Source of the DNA: a virus
DNA: 35,134 nucleotides
Virus record (IMG/VR): IMGVR_UViG_3300043410_001332
Span: 1-35,134 of that record
Direction: 5' to 3' (one strand)
A program made the translations under genes and the position numbers. Position 1 is the stretch's first letter. Each line of letters opens with the position of its first letter. Positions 28,006 through 35,134 of this stretch are shown here, in pieces. The notes beneath the pieces are model-generated. The model did no database searches, was not told where the DNA came from, and saw nothing but the letters and a program-made list of their open reading frames with translations.

Positions 28006-28057
28006 AAGCATAGATTCCAGTTACGATAAATAACATATAATAACGGAATCTATGCTT
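28006..28057 (+). promoter_or_regulatory. Inverted repeat with late promoter in the loop
   Basis: AAGCATAGATTCC (28006-28018) and GGAATCTATGCTT (28045-28057) are perfect 13-bp arms ending 1 nt before ATG 28059. The 26-nt loop holds ATAAATA (28026-28032). This is the same arrangement as at 25173-25218: the translation start is occluded only in transcripts begun upstream. Confidence 0.72.
28026..28032 (+). promoter_or_regulatory. Late-type promoter ATAAATA
   Basis: Matches the core of the T4-type late consensus TATAAATA (here GATAAATA). A TATAAT at 28036 is also present but has no -35 partner. Confidence 0.55.
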
Positions 28058-28058
28058 T

Positions 28059-29846
28059 ATGACAACCGCGGCACACTTAGACACAATTAATGTAGGACTT
28101 TCTGACAATGACGGCAGAGGATCAACGATCCGCGATGCCTTTATGTTAGTTAATAACAACATTAATAAGTTAAATTTCCAACTTAATAGTGACGGTACGC
28201 ACTCTGCTCAATACGCAGGCACATATCTAACACTTACAAACGACTTATATGCTAACGCAGGTACCATTCAAGGTGCAACTGTTAAAGCATCGTCAATGTT
28301 TGTTAACGGAAGTCCTGTACTAACATCACAATCTGGTGGTTGGGCTGGTGGTATGATTCCGTACTACGGTATTTTTGCTAACACCGACCCAAGTTACAGC
28401 ACAACAACTGGTGTTGTTCAAGTTGCTGGTGGTGTAGGTATTCAAGGAAACTTAAACTTAGGTGGTTTACTAAATGTAGATGGCAACGTTAGTTTAGGTA
28501 ACGTTACAGCAAGTGGTAAATTAGCCATTAGCAGCATTAACACAACCGGTACAGGCACATTTAACCAACTTAGTGTTGCTGCTGGGTCCACACTTGCTGG
28601 CACAACACTGTTTGCTGGCCCAAGTACGTTCAACGGTTCCCCTGCTTTTAACGCAGTTTCTGCGTTTAACAACGATGCAACGTTCTTTGCTAACGTAACC
28701 CTAAACGGAACTATTAACGGATCTGGTGGATTAAACTTATTCCAAGCGACATTAACACAAGGTTCTATTAGAACGCTTGACGCAACTAGCATCCAGGCTC
28801 GTGCCATTGGTAACGTAACACCGGGCAGTGGTGCTTTTACAACTTTAACATCTAGCGGTACATTTACAGCTAGTGGGCAGTTAAAAGCTAATAGCGGAGC
28901 AGCAAGTACAAGTACAACAACTGGTGCTTTGATTGTTGCAGGTGGTGCGGGCGTTACAGGCGACATGTTTATTGGTGGTAACTTAACTGTTCAAGGCACA
29001 ACATTAACAGTTAACACTGAGATTATTAACCAATCTGTTGTTATTGCAACTTCGATTTCTAGTCCAACTGTTATTGCAACCACGTTAAATGCTGCAACCA
29101 TTGGTAACATTAGTGCTAACCACGTTGGTACTGGTACTTACTTAACATCGTTAAACGGTGCTAATTTAAACACAAGTTCAGTACCAAATTCTGCACTAGC
29201 AAACAGCTCTGTAACTGTAACTGCCGGTACTGGTATGTCCGGCGGCGGCACTGTTGCGCTAGGTGGAACCGTAACATTAACAAATGCAGGTGTAACTGGA
29301 CTAACTGCTGGGGCAGGTATTGGTATTTCGGCATCAACCGGCAACGTAACAGTTTCAGTATCAACAACTCCAACATTTGCAAGTATTAGTCACAGTGGAA
29401 CTAGTGGTACTGGCGACATCGGCTCCAGCGGTAACACCTTTGGTACTGTATACGCTACTGCAACCAGCGCAAAATATGCCGACGTTGCTGAGAATTACAA
29501 ATCAGATGCACAATATGAACCAGGAACAGTTGTTGCGTTTGGTGGCACACATGAAGTTACTGTTGCTGAAGACGGAACTAGAAAAGTAGCCGGTGTTGTT
29601 TCAACAGATCCAGCATACTTAATGAATAGCTGCTGCGATAGCGAGTTTGTTGTTGCTGTGGCGCTACAAGGTCGCGTCCCAGTTAAGGTACGTGGCAAAG
29701 TAGAAAAAGGTGATATGATGGTATCAGCAGGTTCTGGCTTTGCTAGAGCAGACTTTAACCCTATTTTAGGAAGTGTAATAGGTAAGGCTTTAGAAGACTT
29801 TAATGGTATCGAAGGCGTTATCGAAGTTGTTGTAGGTAGACTATAA
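28059..29846 (+). CDS. Phage tail-fibre/structural protein with C-terminal processing-type domain
   Basis: 595 aa. N-terminal anchor motif DNDGRGSTIRDAFMLVNNNI, then a long G, T, S, A and N rich beta region with repeated GALIVAGGAGVTGD-like turns. The last 115 residues read YADVAENYKSDAQYEPGTVV, then HEVTVAEDGTRKVAGVVSTD and GKALEDFNGIEGVIEVVVG. This C-terminal domain is common on T4-like structural proteins and resembles the Peptidase_G2 (self-cleaving or chaperone) family. ATG 28059 has only a weak ribosome binding site, within the right arm of the hairpin. Its stop overlaps the next start. Confidence 0.82.
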   Translation: MTTAAHLDTINVGLSDNDGRGSTIRDAFMLVNNNINKLNFQLNSDGTHSAQYAGTYLTLTNDLYANAGTIQGATVKASSMFVNGSPVLTSQSGGWAGGMIPYYGIFANTDPSYSTTTGVVQVAGGVGIQGNLNLGGLLNVDGNVSLGNVTASGKLAISSINTTGTGTFNQLSVAAGSTLAGTTLFAGPSTFNGSPAFNAVSAFNNDATFFANVTLNGTINGSGGLNLFQATLTQGSIRTLDATSIQARAIGNVTPGSGAFTTLTSSGTFTASGQLKANSGAASTSTTTGALIVAGGAGVTGDMFIGGNLTVQGTTLTVNTEIINQSVVIATSISSPTVIATTLNAATIGNISANHVGTGTYLTSLNGANLNTSSVPNSALANSSVTVTAGTGMSGGGTVALGGTVTLTNAGVTGLTAGAGIGISASTGNVTVSVSTTPTFASISHSGTSGTGDIGSSGNTFGTVYATATSAKYADVAENYKSDAQYEPGTVVAFGGTHEVTVAEDGTRKVAGVVSTDPAYLMNSCCDSEFVVAVALQGRVPVKVRGKVEKGDMMVSAGSGFARADFNPILGSVIGKALEDFNGIEGVIEVVVGRL

Positions 29847-32800
29847 TGTCAAGACCAGTATGGATTACAGAGGGCGGGAACTTAGGTACCTTCCCTGAAT
29901 TAGAATTTTTTTCAATGCCGTTGGAAGTTAACAATCCAACTGGAAGCCCTGTAACATTTACCTTTTTAAGTGGAGAATTACCACCAGGTTTGCAAGTTAT
30001 TAAATCTGGTACCCTTCAAGGTGTTCCTGTTGTTCTTAACCCAACTGCTGTGGGCGAATCAAGAACTTACAAATTTACAATTAGAGCTAGTTGTCAAAGT
30101 CCAGTGGTAGTCGTGGATCGTACATTTAGCTTTACAGTTAGTAACATCGTTCCACCTACTATTACACCAGAAACAACGCAGTTAGCTGAAATCTTCGACG
30201 GTACGTTAATTAATATTCAGTTAGAAGCAATTGAAGCGAATCCGGTTGCAGTATTAACTTGGAGTTTAGTTAGTGGTGAATTGCCACCGGGTGTAACATT
30301 ATCCAAGTCTGGATTGTTAACTGGTTTTGTTGGTCAACAACAAAACCCTGCAACTGCTGGTAAAGTAGGTTTTGATGCACAAGGTACCCAAGTAGCAGAA
30401 CCGTTTACTGTTACAGGAAACGTTATTACTCCCAACGGAACCACAGCGTTAACAACCGAAGAGCCTTTCTTAAATCCTCAACAATTTGAGGAATTGCCAT
30501 ACGACTTTACTACCGCATCGTCATCTAATAGAAACTACACATTTACTGTGCAAGTTTATGATGGCGCCAACTCTGATATGCAAACATATAATATCAGAGT
30601 AGTTGCTAAGAGTACATGGACAACTGACAACGATATTAATACTGTTGACGACGACTTTATTACCGTTGATGCTGATTACAAGTATAACCCAATTATCACA
30701 ACAACAGTAACTAGCTTGCCTGTTGTTAGACAAAACAGTAATATTGCATTTAAGTTTGATGCCGTTGATTTTTATAACTCTGAGTTAGAATGGTCTAGTA
30801 ACATTACTTCTATATTGCCTGAATTGAGACTAAATCCAAATACAGGATGGTTGACCGGCCATATCGGTTTGCAACAAGAATACGAGCACACATATACGTT
30901 TGATGTAATTGCGTCAAACGTATTCACCGATGGCAATAGCATACCTATCACTTATTCTAGTGATCCACTAGTTTGTAGTTTAACTGTACTTGGCGACATC
31001 AATAACAAAATTGTTTGGAATTCACCAAGTCATTTGGGGTCAATGATCAACGGATCAGTTAGTGAGTTTGCTATTAGTGCAGACTTTGCTGGCAACGCTG
31101 CTGCGGCAACAAACGTCACAGTACGTTATAAGTTATTGCACGGCTTCCTGGCCAATGGTGCTCCGGCTGCAAATGGTCCACCAACTACATCCCCAAACAA
31201 TTATGTAATTGATCCATGGACTAACGATTACTATAGATCTACTAGAATCGGATTGCCACAAGGACTTAATTTACTTGAAAGTGGATTAGTTGTTGGCCGT
31301 TCGTCCTTTATTCACTTTAGTTTAGATAATAACTCAACAACCATCGACGGCAAGTCTACTACGTTTGACTCTACGCATTCATTTACAGTGCAAGCAGAAG
31401 CCGTTGATAGCACTAATAATAAGATACTTGTTACTGGTAGCAAGACTTTTACGATTACAGTTGATAACTTATACGAAGAGCCATACGAAAACTTATACAT
31501 GAAGGCGTTCCCAACCATTGAACAACGCCGATTGTTTAGAGATATTATCAGTGACTCGAGTATGTTCCCCGATAATATCATTTACCGCTTAGATGATCCA
31601 AACTTTGGCAAAGCAAAGGAAATGAAATTCTTGGCTATGAGTGGTATTGCTCCTAGTCAGTTATCGACGTATGCTAATTCAATGGCTAAAAACCATTACG
31701 ATAAAACTATTAAGTTTTCTAATGTTAAAACAGCTATTGCAACTGATCCAAATAACAACTATGCAGTTAAGTACGAAGTTGTATATGTTGATATCATTGA
31801 CCCATTTAACTTAGATAACTCCAACGTAGGTATTGAAGTTGATTTGTTAACTTCTAACCTAAGTAAGATTACTAACATGCATTATGACCCTAGAGGTATT
31901 GCACATTCTATGCTATATCCTAATACGTTTGACAACATGCAAACTCGGGTTGAAACAATTGGGTACAGCGCACAAGGTGTTATTCCGGACTGGATGACTT
32001 CTGTACAAGAAGATAAAACAGTTCTAGGGTTCAAACGTGCATTAGTATTAGCTTACACTAAACCTGGCCAAAGTAAAACTATTGCGTATCGTATTAAGAA
32101 TCGCGGTATCGACTTTAACGTCATTAACTTCACTATTGACCGATACCAACTCGACAATACATTAAGTGCCAACTACGATATTGCAGAACAAAGTTTTGTC
32201 AATGGACGTTCAACTACATTTGACGTACTAACATTAATCACAACTGAAGATTACGATGTTGTAAACTATGCCTCAGCTATGGCGTTTGACATGATCAATG
32301 GCAAACCGTTTGACTTAATTAAAGACAATGGCGGCATTGACGGAGTAACGGCTTTCCAAAGTGGCGACCGTTTGATCTTCGGCAAGCAAGAAAATATCAC
32401 CAACGGCGCATACGCAGACGGGTGGGTTAACTACGCTGTAAATGATTATAACGAATCATACGATAGCAACTTGTATGATAATTCGTATGTTGTGCCGGGT
32501 TACTTAGAACGAGAAGCAAACAGAAATACACCATCACTGTTAGCAGATGCTAACTCCGGTGACACACATTTGTATGTTCCGCATATTTCTAGCCAAGACT
32601 ACATTGGCTTGATGATTGCCCCAAATAGTTTTATACCAAATAATACGGTAGTAACTGCATCACAGATGGACAATTCAACAGGCACGTTAGCATGGAAGCT
32701 AACCCTAAATAATCAATTGGTTGATAATGCGTACATCGGTGATGCAATAAATGCCGTACATTATGTAACTGTAGTATCTGCAGATGGCGAAACATTAACA

Positions 32801-33514
32801 GTATCCGGTTTACCATCTGCAATGAGTGACCGAGTTGCAATTATCGGGCAGGAAATTCTAGGCAACGGTATCCCAAACGATACAGTTATTACTAACATTT
32901 TGGGTAACGTATTGTATGTCACAAACCCTACTTCAGAATTAGTAGATCCAGTTGCAGGCGACTTAATTGGTTACCGCATAATTAACCAACGTTCTGGCAT
33001 TTGGGAACTTAACATTAACCAAGACAATTTTGTAACTTTAAAGTTTATCAAAGAAATTGCACAAGGCGATGTTGTTAAAGTTCTAGGTGGTCAAAGCTTT
33101 GGTTCTTGCTTCTTACGATATAGTCGAAGCATTGATCAGGGAAATACTGTCCCTGAATTTGAAAACGTACCGCACAACTTGTCGTATAACGCAACTGGTG
33201 GCGGCAATGGCACAACCTTTGACATGGGTGGAACTAAGATCATCGAGCGTCGAGATGCGCCGGGCACTGAATCTAACCCAATTAAAGATTGGAAACCTCG
33301 CACATATTACCCAATTGGTTCTATTGTTAAAGCAAACAGCCAAATCTGGGTTGCAGTTGTTAATGTAATGCCAACTGTTAACTTTGTAGAGAAAGACGAT
33401 CGAATCACAGCGGATCGCCCTGCGGTCCCATTTATATACTGGAAATTGTATGATAGCATACCACTGTCCGGTGATAAATATTTAAAATTCCCACAAACTG
33501 GAGTATTTAATTAA
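29846..33514 (+). CDS. Large virion adhesin with Ig-like repeats
   Basis: 1222 aa, largest protein of the window. Repeated TFTFLSGELPPGLQVIKSGT and VLTWSLVSGELPPGVTLSKS segments match He_PIG/cadherin-like Ig folds (at least two clear, more diverged at about residues 310-350 and 440-500). The C-terminal part has WKPRTYYPIGSIVKANSQIW, reminiscent of a small carbohydrate-binding module. Probably a baseplate- or fibre-associated surface protein. TAATG overlap with the upstream gene and a shared base with the downstream start region indicate one late operon. Confidence 0.8.
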   Translation: MSRPVWITEGGNLGTFPELEFFSMPLEVNNPTGSPVTFTFLSGELPPGLQVIKSGTLQGVPVVLNPTAVGESRTYKFTIRASCQSPVVVVDRTFSFTVSNIVPPTITPETTQLAEIFDGTLINIQLEAIEANPVAVLTWSLVSGELPPGVTLSKSGLLTGFVGQQQNPATAGKVGFDAQGTQVAEPFTVTGNVITPNGTTALTTEEPFLNPQQFEELPYDFTTASSSNRNYTFTVQVYDGANSDMQTYNIRVVAKSTWTTDNDINTVDDDFITVDADYKYNPIITTTVTSLPVVRQNSNIAFKFDAVDFYNSELEWSSNITSILPELRLNPNTGWLTGHIGLQQEYEHTYTFDVIASNVFTDGNSIPITYSSDPLVCSLTVLGDINNKIVWNSPSHLGSMINGSVSEFAISADFAGNAAAATNVTVRYKLLHGFLANGAPAANGPPTTSPNNYVIDPWTNDYYRSTRIGLPQGLNLLESGLVVGRSSFIHFSLDNNSTTIDGKSTTFDSTHSFTVQAEAVDSTNNKILVTGSKTFTITVDNLYEEPYENLYMKAFPTIEQRRLFRDIISDSSMFPDNIIYRLDDPNFGKAKEMKFLAMSGIAPSQLSTYANSMAKNHYDKTIKFSNVKTAIATDPNNNYAVKYEVVYVDIIDPFNLDNSNVGIEVDLLTSNLSKITNMHYDPRGIAHSMLYPNTFDNMQTRVETIGYSAQGVIPDWMTSVQEDKTVLGFKRALVLAYTKPGQSKTIAYRIKNRGIDFNVINFTIDRYQLDNTLSANYDIAEQSFVNGRSTTFDVLTLITTEDYDVVNYASAMAFDMINGKPFDLIKDNGGIDGVTAFQSGDRLIFGKQENITNGAYADGWVNYAVNDYNESYDSNLYDNSYVVPGYLEREANRNTPSLLADANSGDTHLYVPHISSQDYIGLMIAPNSFIPNNTVVTASQMDNSTGTLAWKLTLNNQLVDNAYIGDAINAVHYVTVVSADGETLTVSGLPSAMSDRVAIIGQEILGNGIPNDTVITNILGNVLYVTNPTSELVDPVAGDLIGYRIINQRSGIWELNINQDNFVTLKFIKEIAQGDVVKVLGGQSFGSCFLRYSRSIDQGNTVPEFENVPHNLSYNATGGGNGTTFDMGGTKIIERRDAPGTESNPIKDWKPRTYYPIGSIVKANSQIWVAVVNVMPTVNFVEKDDRITADRPAVPFIYWKLYDSIPLSGDKYLKFPQTGVFN
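33474..33480 (+). promoter_or_regulatory. Late-type promoter ATAAATA
   Basis: GTGATAAATATTT lies 33 nt before ATG 33514, inside the end of the upstream gene. GGAG at 33500-33503 is the likely ribosome binding site. Confidence 0.45.
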
Positions 33515-34317
33515 TGGCATCTAATATCAACCCGAATAACATCAACGGCAACTATCCTGTAGCGGGTCAGGACAACGACAGTCAAGGTTTCCGTGATAAC
33601 TTTACTAACATTTCTAACAATTTCAGCTTTGCTGCTACGGAAATCACTGGACTTCAAAATGCAATGACTAACGTACAAAGCACAGTTGCTACTGACGGTA
33701 ATGTCACTGCATACTACGGCAATGTACAACAAGATCTAATTGTTGGCGGAACCACTACTTTAGGTGGAGTCGTTTATGTTGGTAGCAACGTTGCACTAAC
33801 TGATGGCACCGCAGGCTTGACTACCGTGTATCCAACAACAAACCAAGGATACGACTTAGGAACATCAACACTACAATTCGGTAACACCTATTCTGCTAAC
33901 GTATATGCAAACGTAAGCTCTGTAGTAAGTTCTATCCATTCTTATGAAGTTGACCAAACTAAATTGGTAGGCGCATCACCATCAGCTGTACAAGCAATTA
34001 GTGTGTACGACGGTTGTCGCTGGATGTTTACTGCTAACGCTGCAAACAACTGCACCCTAAACTTTGTTGGCGTTGGCAATGCTATTGCAGTAGGCCAAAC
34101 AGTAAAGATTGAAGTTGCAATTGCAAACGGTGCTACTCCATACTACCCATCAGCTCACCAAATTGACGGTGTTGCTCAAACTAGTATTAAATGGTTAAAC
34201 GGTACTGTACCAACAACTGGTAACGCAAACGCAACTAACTTGTATAACTATACTATCACTAAGACTTCTACTGCACCCGCATATAGCATTTTTGGTCTTA
34301 AGTCAACGTACCAATAA
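33514..34317 (+). CDS. Phage structural protein with N-terminal NF anchor motif
   Basis: 267 aa. NINGNYPVAGQDNDSQGFRD followed by NFTNISNNFSFAATEIT is the T4-like structural-protein anchor, stronger than in the two fibres upstream. The remainder is beta-rich (LIVGGTTTLGGVVYVGSNVA). It may be a fibre-connecting or decoration protein. Last of the late block; a hairpin spans its stop codon. Confidence 0.8.
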   Translation: MASNINPNNINGNYPVAGQDNDSQGFRDNFTNISNNFSFAATEITGLQNAMTNVQSTVATDGNVTAYYGNVQQDLIVGGTTTLGGVVYVGSNVALTDGTAGLTTVYPTTNQGYDLGTSTLQFGNTYSANVYANVSSVVSSIHSYEVDQTKLVGASPSAVQAISVYDGCRWMFTANAANNCTLNFVGVGNAIAVGQTVKIEVAIANGATPYYPSAHQIDGVAQTSIKWLNGTVPTTGNANATNLYNYTITKTSTAPAYSIFGLKSTYQ

Positions 34318-34326
34318 TAATTGGTA
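34309..34326 (+). terminator. Hairpin over the stop codon, weak terminator
   Basis: TACCAAT, AATA, ATTGGTA: perfect 7-bp stem including the stop codon. The following tract (TAACTTTATTT) is only moderately T-rich, so termination is uncertain. Confidence 0.5.
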
Positions 34327-34335
34327 TAACTTTAT

Positions 34336-34364
34336 TTGACTCCTAACGCATATTGTTTTACACT
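34336..34364 (+). promoter_or_regulatory. sigma70-type promoter for the MazG-like gene
   Basis: TTGACT (34336-34341), a 17-nt spacer and TACACT (34359-34364). Confidence 0.75.
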
Positions 34365-34385
34365 ATGCTTTAGGAGTTATCTTTT

Positions 34386-34790
34386 ATGCAAATCGATTTA
34401 ATCAAATACCAAAACTTCGTAGCAGAAGTTACAAGCGATGCTAGTAACAATCTCGAAGTACTAATTGCACGTATGCGTGAATTAGAAGCAGCAGGCATTA
34501 ACATTGCTTTACTTAACACAGCTAGTACCGGTCTAGGTAGTGAAGGTGGCGAGTTCCAAGAAATCGTTAAGAAAATGTTGTTTCAGGGCAAGCCATTTAA
34601 CGAAGACAATCGCTTTCACATGAAGCGTGAACTAGGCGATATCATCTGGTATTGGGCCAATGCTTGCCGAGCACTTAACTTAGATCCGAATGAAGTTATT
34701 GCTGAAAACGTGAATAAACTACAAAGCCGTTACCCCGGTGGTAGCTTCGATGCACACTATAGCGAGAACCGTAAAGAAGGCGACCTATGA
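34386..34790 (+). CDS. MazG-like nucleotide pyrophosphohydrolase
   Basis: 134 aa. Helical all-alpha NTP-PPase. Conserved GSEGGEFQEIVKKMLFQGK (E-x-x-E-type metal motif, about residues 57-75) and RELGDIIWYWANACRALNLD (E-x-x-D, about 86-105), then NKLQSRYPGG. Phage MazG proteins hydrolyse non-canonical or excess nucleoside triphosphates and are proposed to act on dNTP or alarmone pools; the substrate here is unknown. It has its own promoter and AGGAG ribosome binding site. Confidence 0.88.
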   Translation: MQIDLIKYQNFVAEVTSDASNNLEVLIARMRELEAAGINIALLNTASTGLGSEGGEFQEIVKKMLFQGKPFNEDNRFHMKRELGDIIWYWANACRALNLDPNEVIAENVNKLQSRYPGGSFDAHYSENRKEGDL

Positions 34791-34972
34791 AACAAAAGCT
34801 AATCGTTATTCCATTCGATGGCGGTTACGCTAAATTACTTTTCAACAAAGTAGACGGCCAGTGGGAATGTATCATGACTGATGAGTACATGCATCTGTTG
34901 GCGTCTTACTTAAAAGGCGAAGAGCCTCGCGAATGGGTTACTCCAGTTGACTTAGGCGATTTTGATCACTAA
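34787..34972 (+). CDS. Small protein of unknown function
   Basis: 61 aa, ATGA-coupled to the MazG-like gene. IVIPFDGGYAKLLFNKVDGQ looks like a small beta sheet; acidic C-terminus. No family recognised. Confidence 0.68.
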   Translation: MKQKLIVIPFDGGYAKLLFNKVDGQWECIMTDEYMHLLASYLKGEEPREWVTPVDLGDFDH

Positions 34973-35134
34973 TGGGACTAGGGCCAGCAGTTTGTCAGCA
35001 TTGCCAAGTAATGGCAACGTTTACTAAGGAACCAATGCCTGTAGTAAGAAATTCAAGTACTAGAACGGTATCCAAATGGACCAATTGGTACTGTGAGTTC
35101 TGCGGTGAAACGGATCCAAATGATTCAGCGGGCC
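34972..35134 (+). CDS. Zinc-ribbon-like protein, truncated by the window end
   Basis: At least 54 residues, open at the window end. TAATG overlap with the upstream gene. VCQHCQ and YCEFCGE give two C-x-x-C pairs about 34 residues apart, a probable zinc site. Function unknown. Confidence 0.65.
   Translation, partial: MGLGPAVCQHCQVMATFTKEPMPVVRNSSTRTVSKWTNWYCEFCGETDPNDSAG

Noticed and set aside
28442-28966. 174-aa minus-strand open frame, P/V/A rich
   Set aside because: It mirrors the low-complexity G/T/N-rich fibre gene and is a composition artefact.
1-35134. tRNA genes
   Set aside because: No cloverleaf with a T-arm GTTCGA-type motif and acceptor stem could be recognised by eye on either strand; a tRNA search program would be decisive.

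Overview
The window reads as a piece of a large T4-type (myovirus-like) phage genome that infects a Gram-negative bacterium. The evidence is as follows: densely packed genes almost all on the + strand; many ATGA or TAATG overlaps; a set of small conserved tailed-phage proteins; an ATP-dependent DNA ligase; a MazG-like protein; and a tail-fibre/structural block preceded by TAAATA-type late promoter motifs. A phage-encoded outer-membrane barrel protein points to a Gram-negative host. The tmRNA looks circularly permuted (two-piece), with a 15-residue tag ending ANDESYALAA. That suits a proteobacterial host, perhaps betaproteobacterial, but this is inference.

Layout. 1-300: tmRNA coding piece and terminator. 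300-2920: an NAD+ salvage pair, a bifunctional NMN adenylyltransferase/Nudix protein plus nicotinamide phosphoribosyltransferase, each behind a near-consensus sigma70 promoter. 2920-5300: a secreted small protein, a 2OG-Fe(II) oxygenase-like protein, an outer-membrane barrel, and a split rubrerythrin/rubredoxin pair. 5300-11650: small conserved phage genes, DNA ligase, a WYL_2-like protein, a lipoprotein, an HTH protein, a metallophosphoesterase and the only minus-strand gene. 12105-21408: a tandem array of 37 small overlapping genes, about 32 of them diverged paralogues sharing a central W-C-x-E-x-F-G motif and a C-terminal F-x-L-(R/K)-W motif. 21410-25161: a quinone-oxidoreductase-like enzyme, five conserved phage proteins and a phage-encoded initiation factor IF-1. 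25223-34317: four large structural/tail-fibre proteins. 34386-end: MazG-like and small proteins, the last running off the window.

The array is the main discovery candidate. In most members the codons for the last conserved residues (TTG AGG TGG) supply the Shine-Dalgarno sequence for the next gene, whose ATG overlaps the stop codon. Each unit therefore ends with the translation signal for its successor. Two members carry extra N-terminal segments that look taken from virion machinery. One (13318-13701) matches the stretch of T4 gp23 known as the Gol region, which triggers the host Lit protease. The other (16980-17453) carries a GRQTGKS P-loop reminiscent of large terminase. A decoy, anti-defence or inter-phage interference role is possible but is inference.

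Other notable regulation: four promoters place the ATG exactly at the expected +1 (leaderless mRNAs), two of them starting array transcription units. At the first two structural genes, long perfect inverted repeats enclose a late promoter in the loop. This is the architecture T4 uses to silence late genes on early read-through transcripts. Taken together, the NAD+ pair, tmRNA, IF-1 and Gol-like protein suggest a genome invested in resisting NAD+ depletion and translation shut-off. No searches or computations were run; comparisons with known families are from memory.
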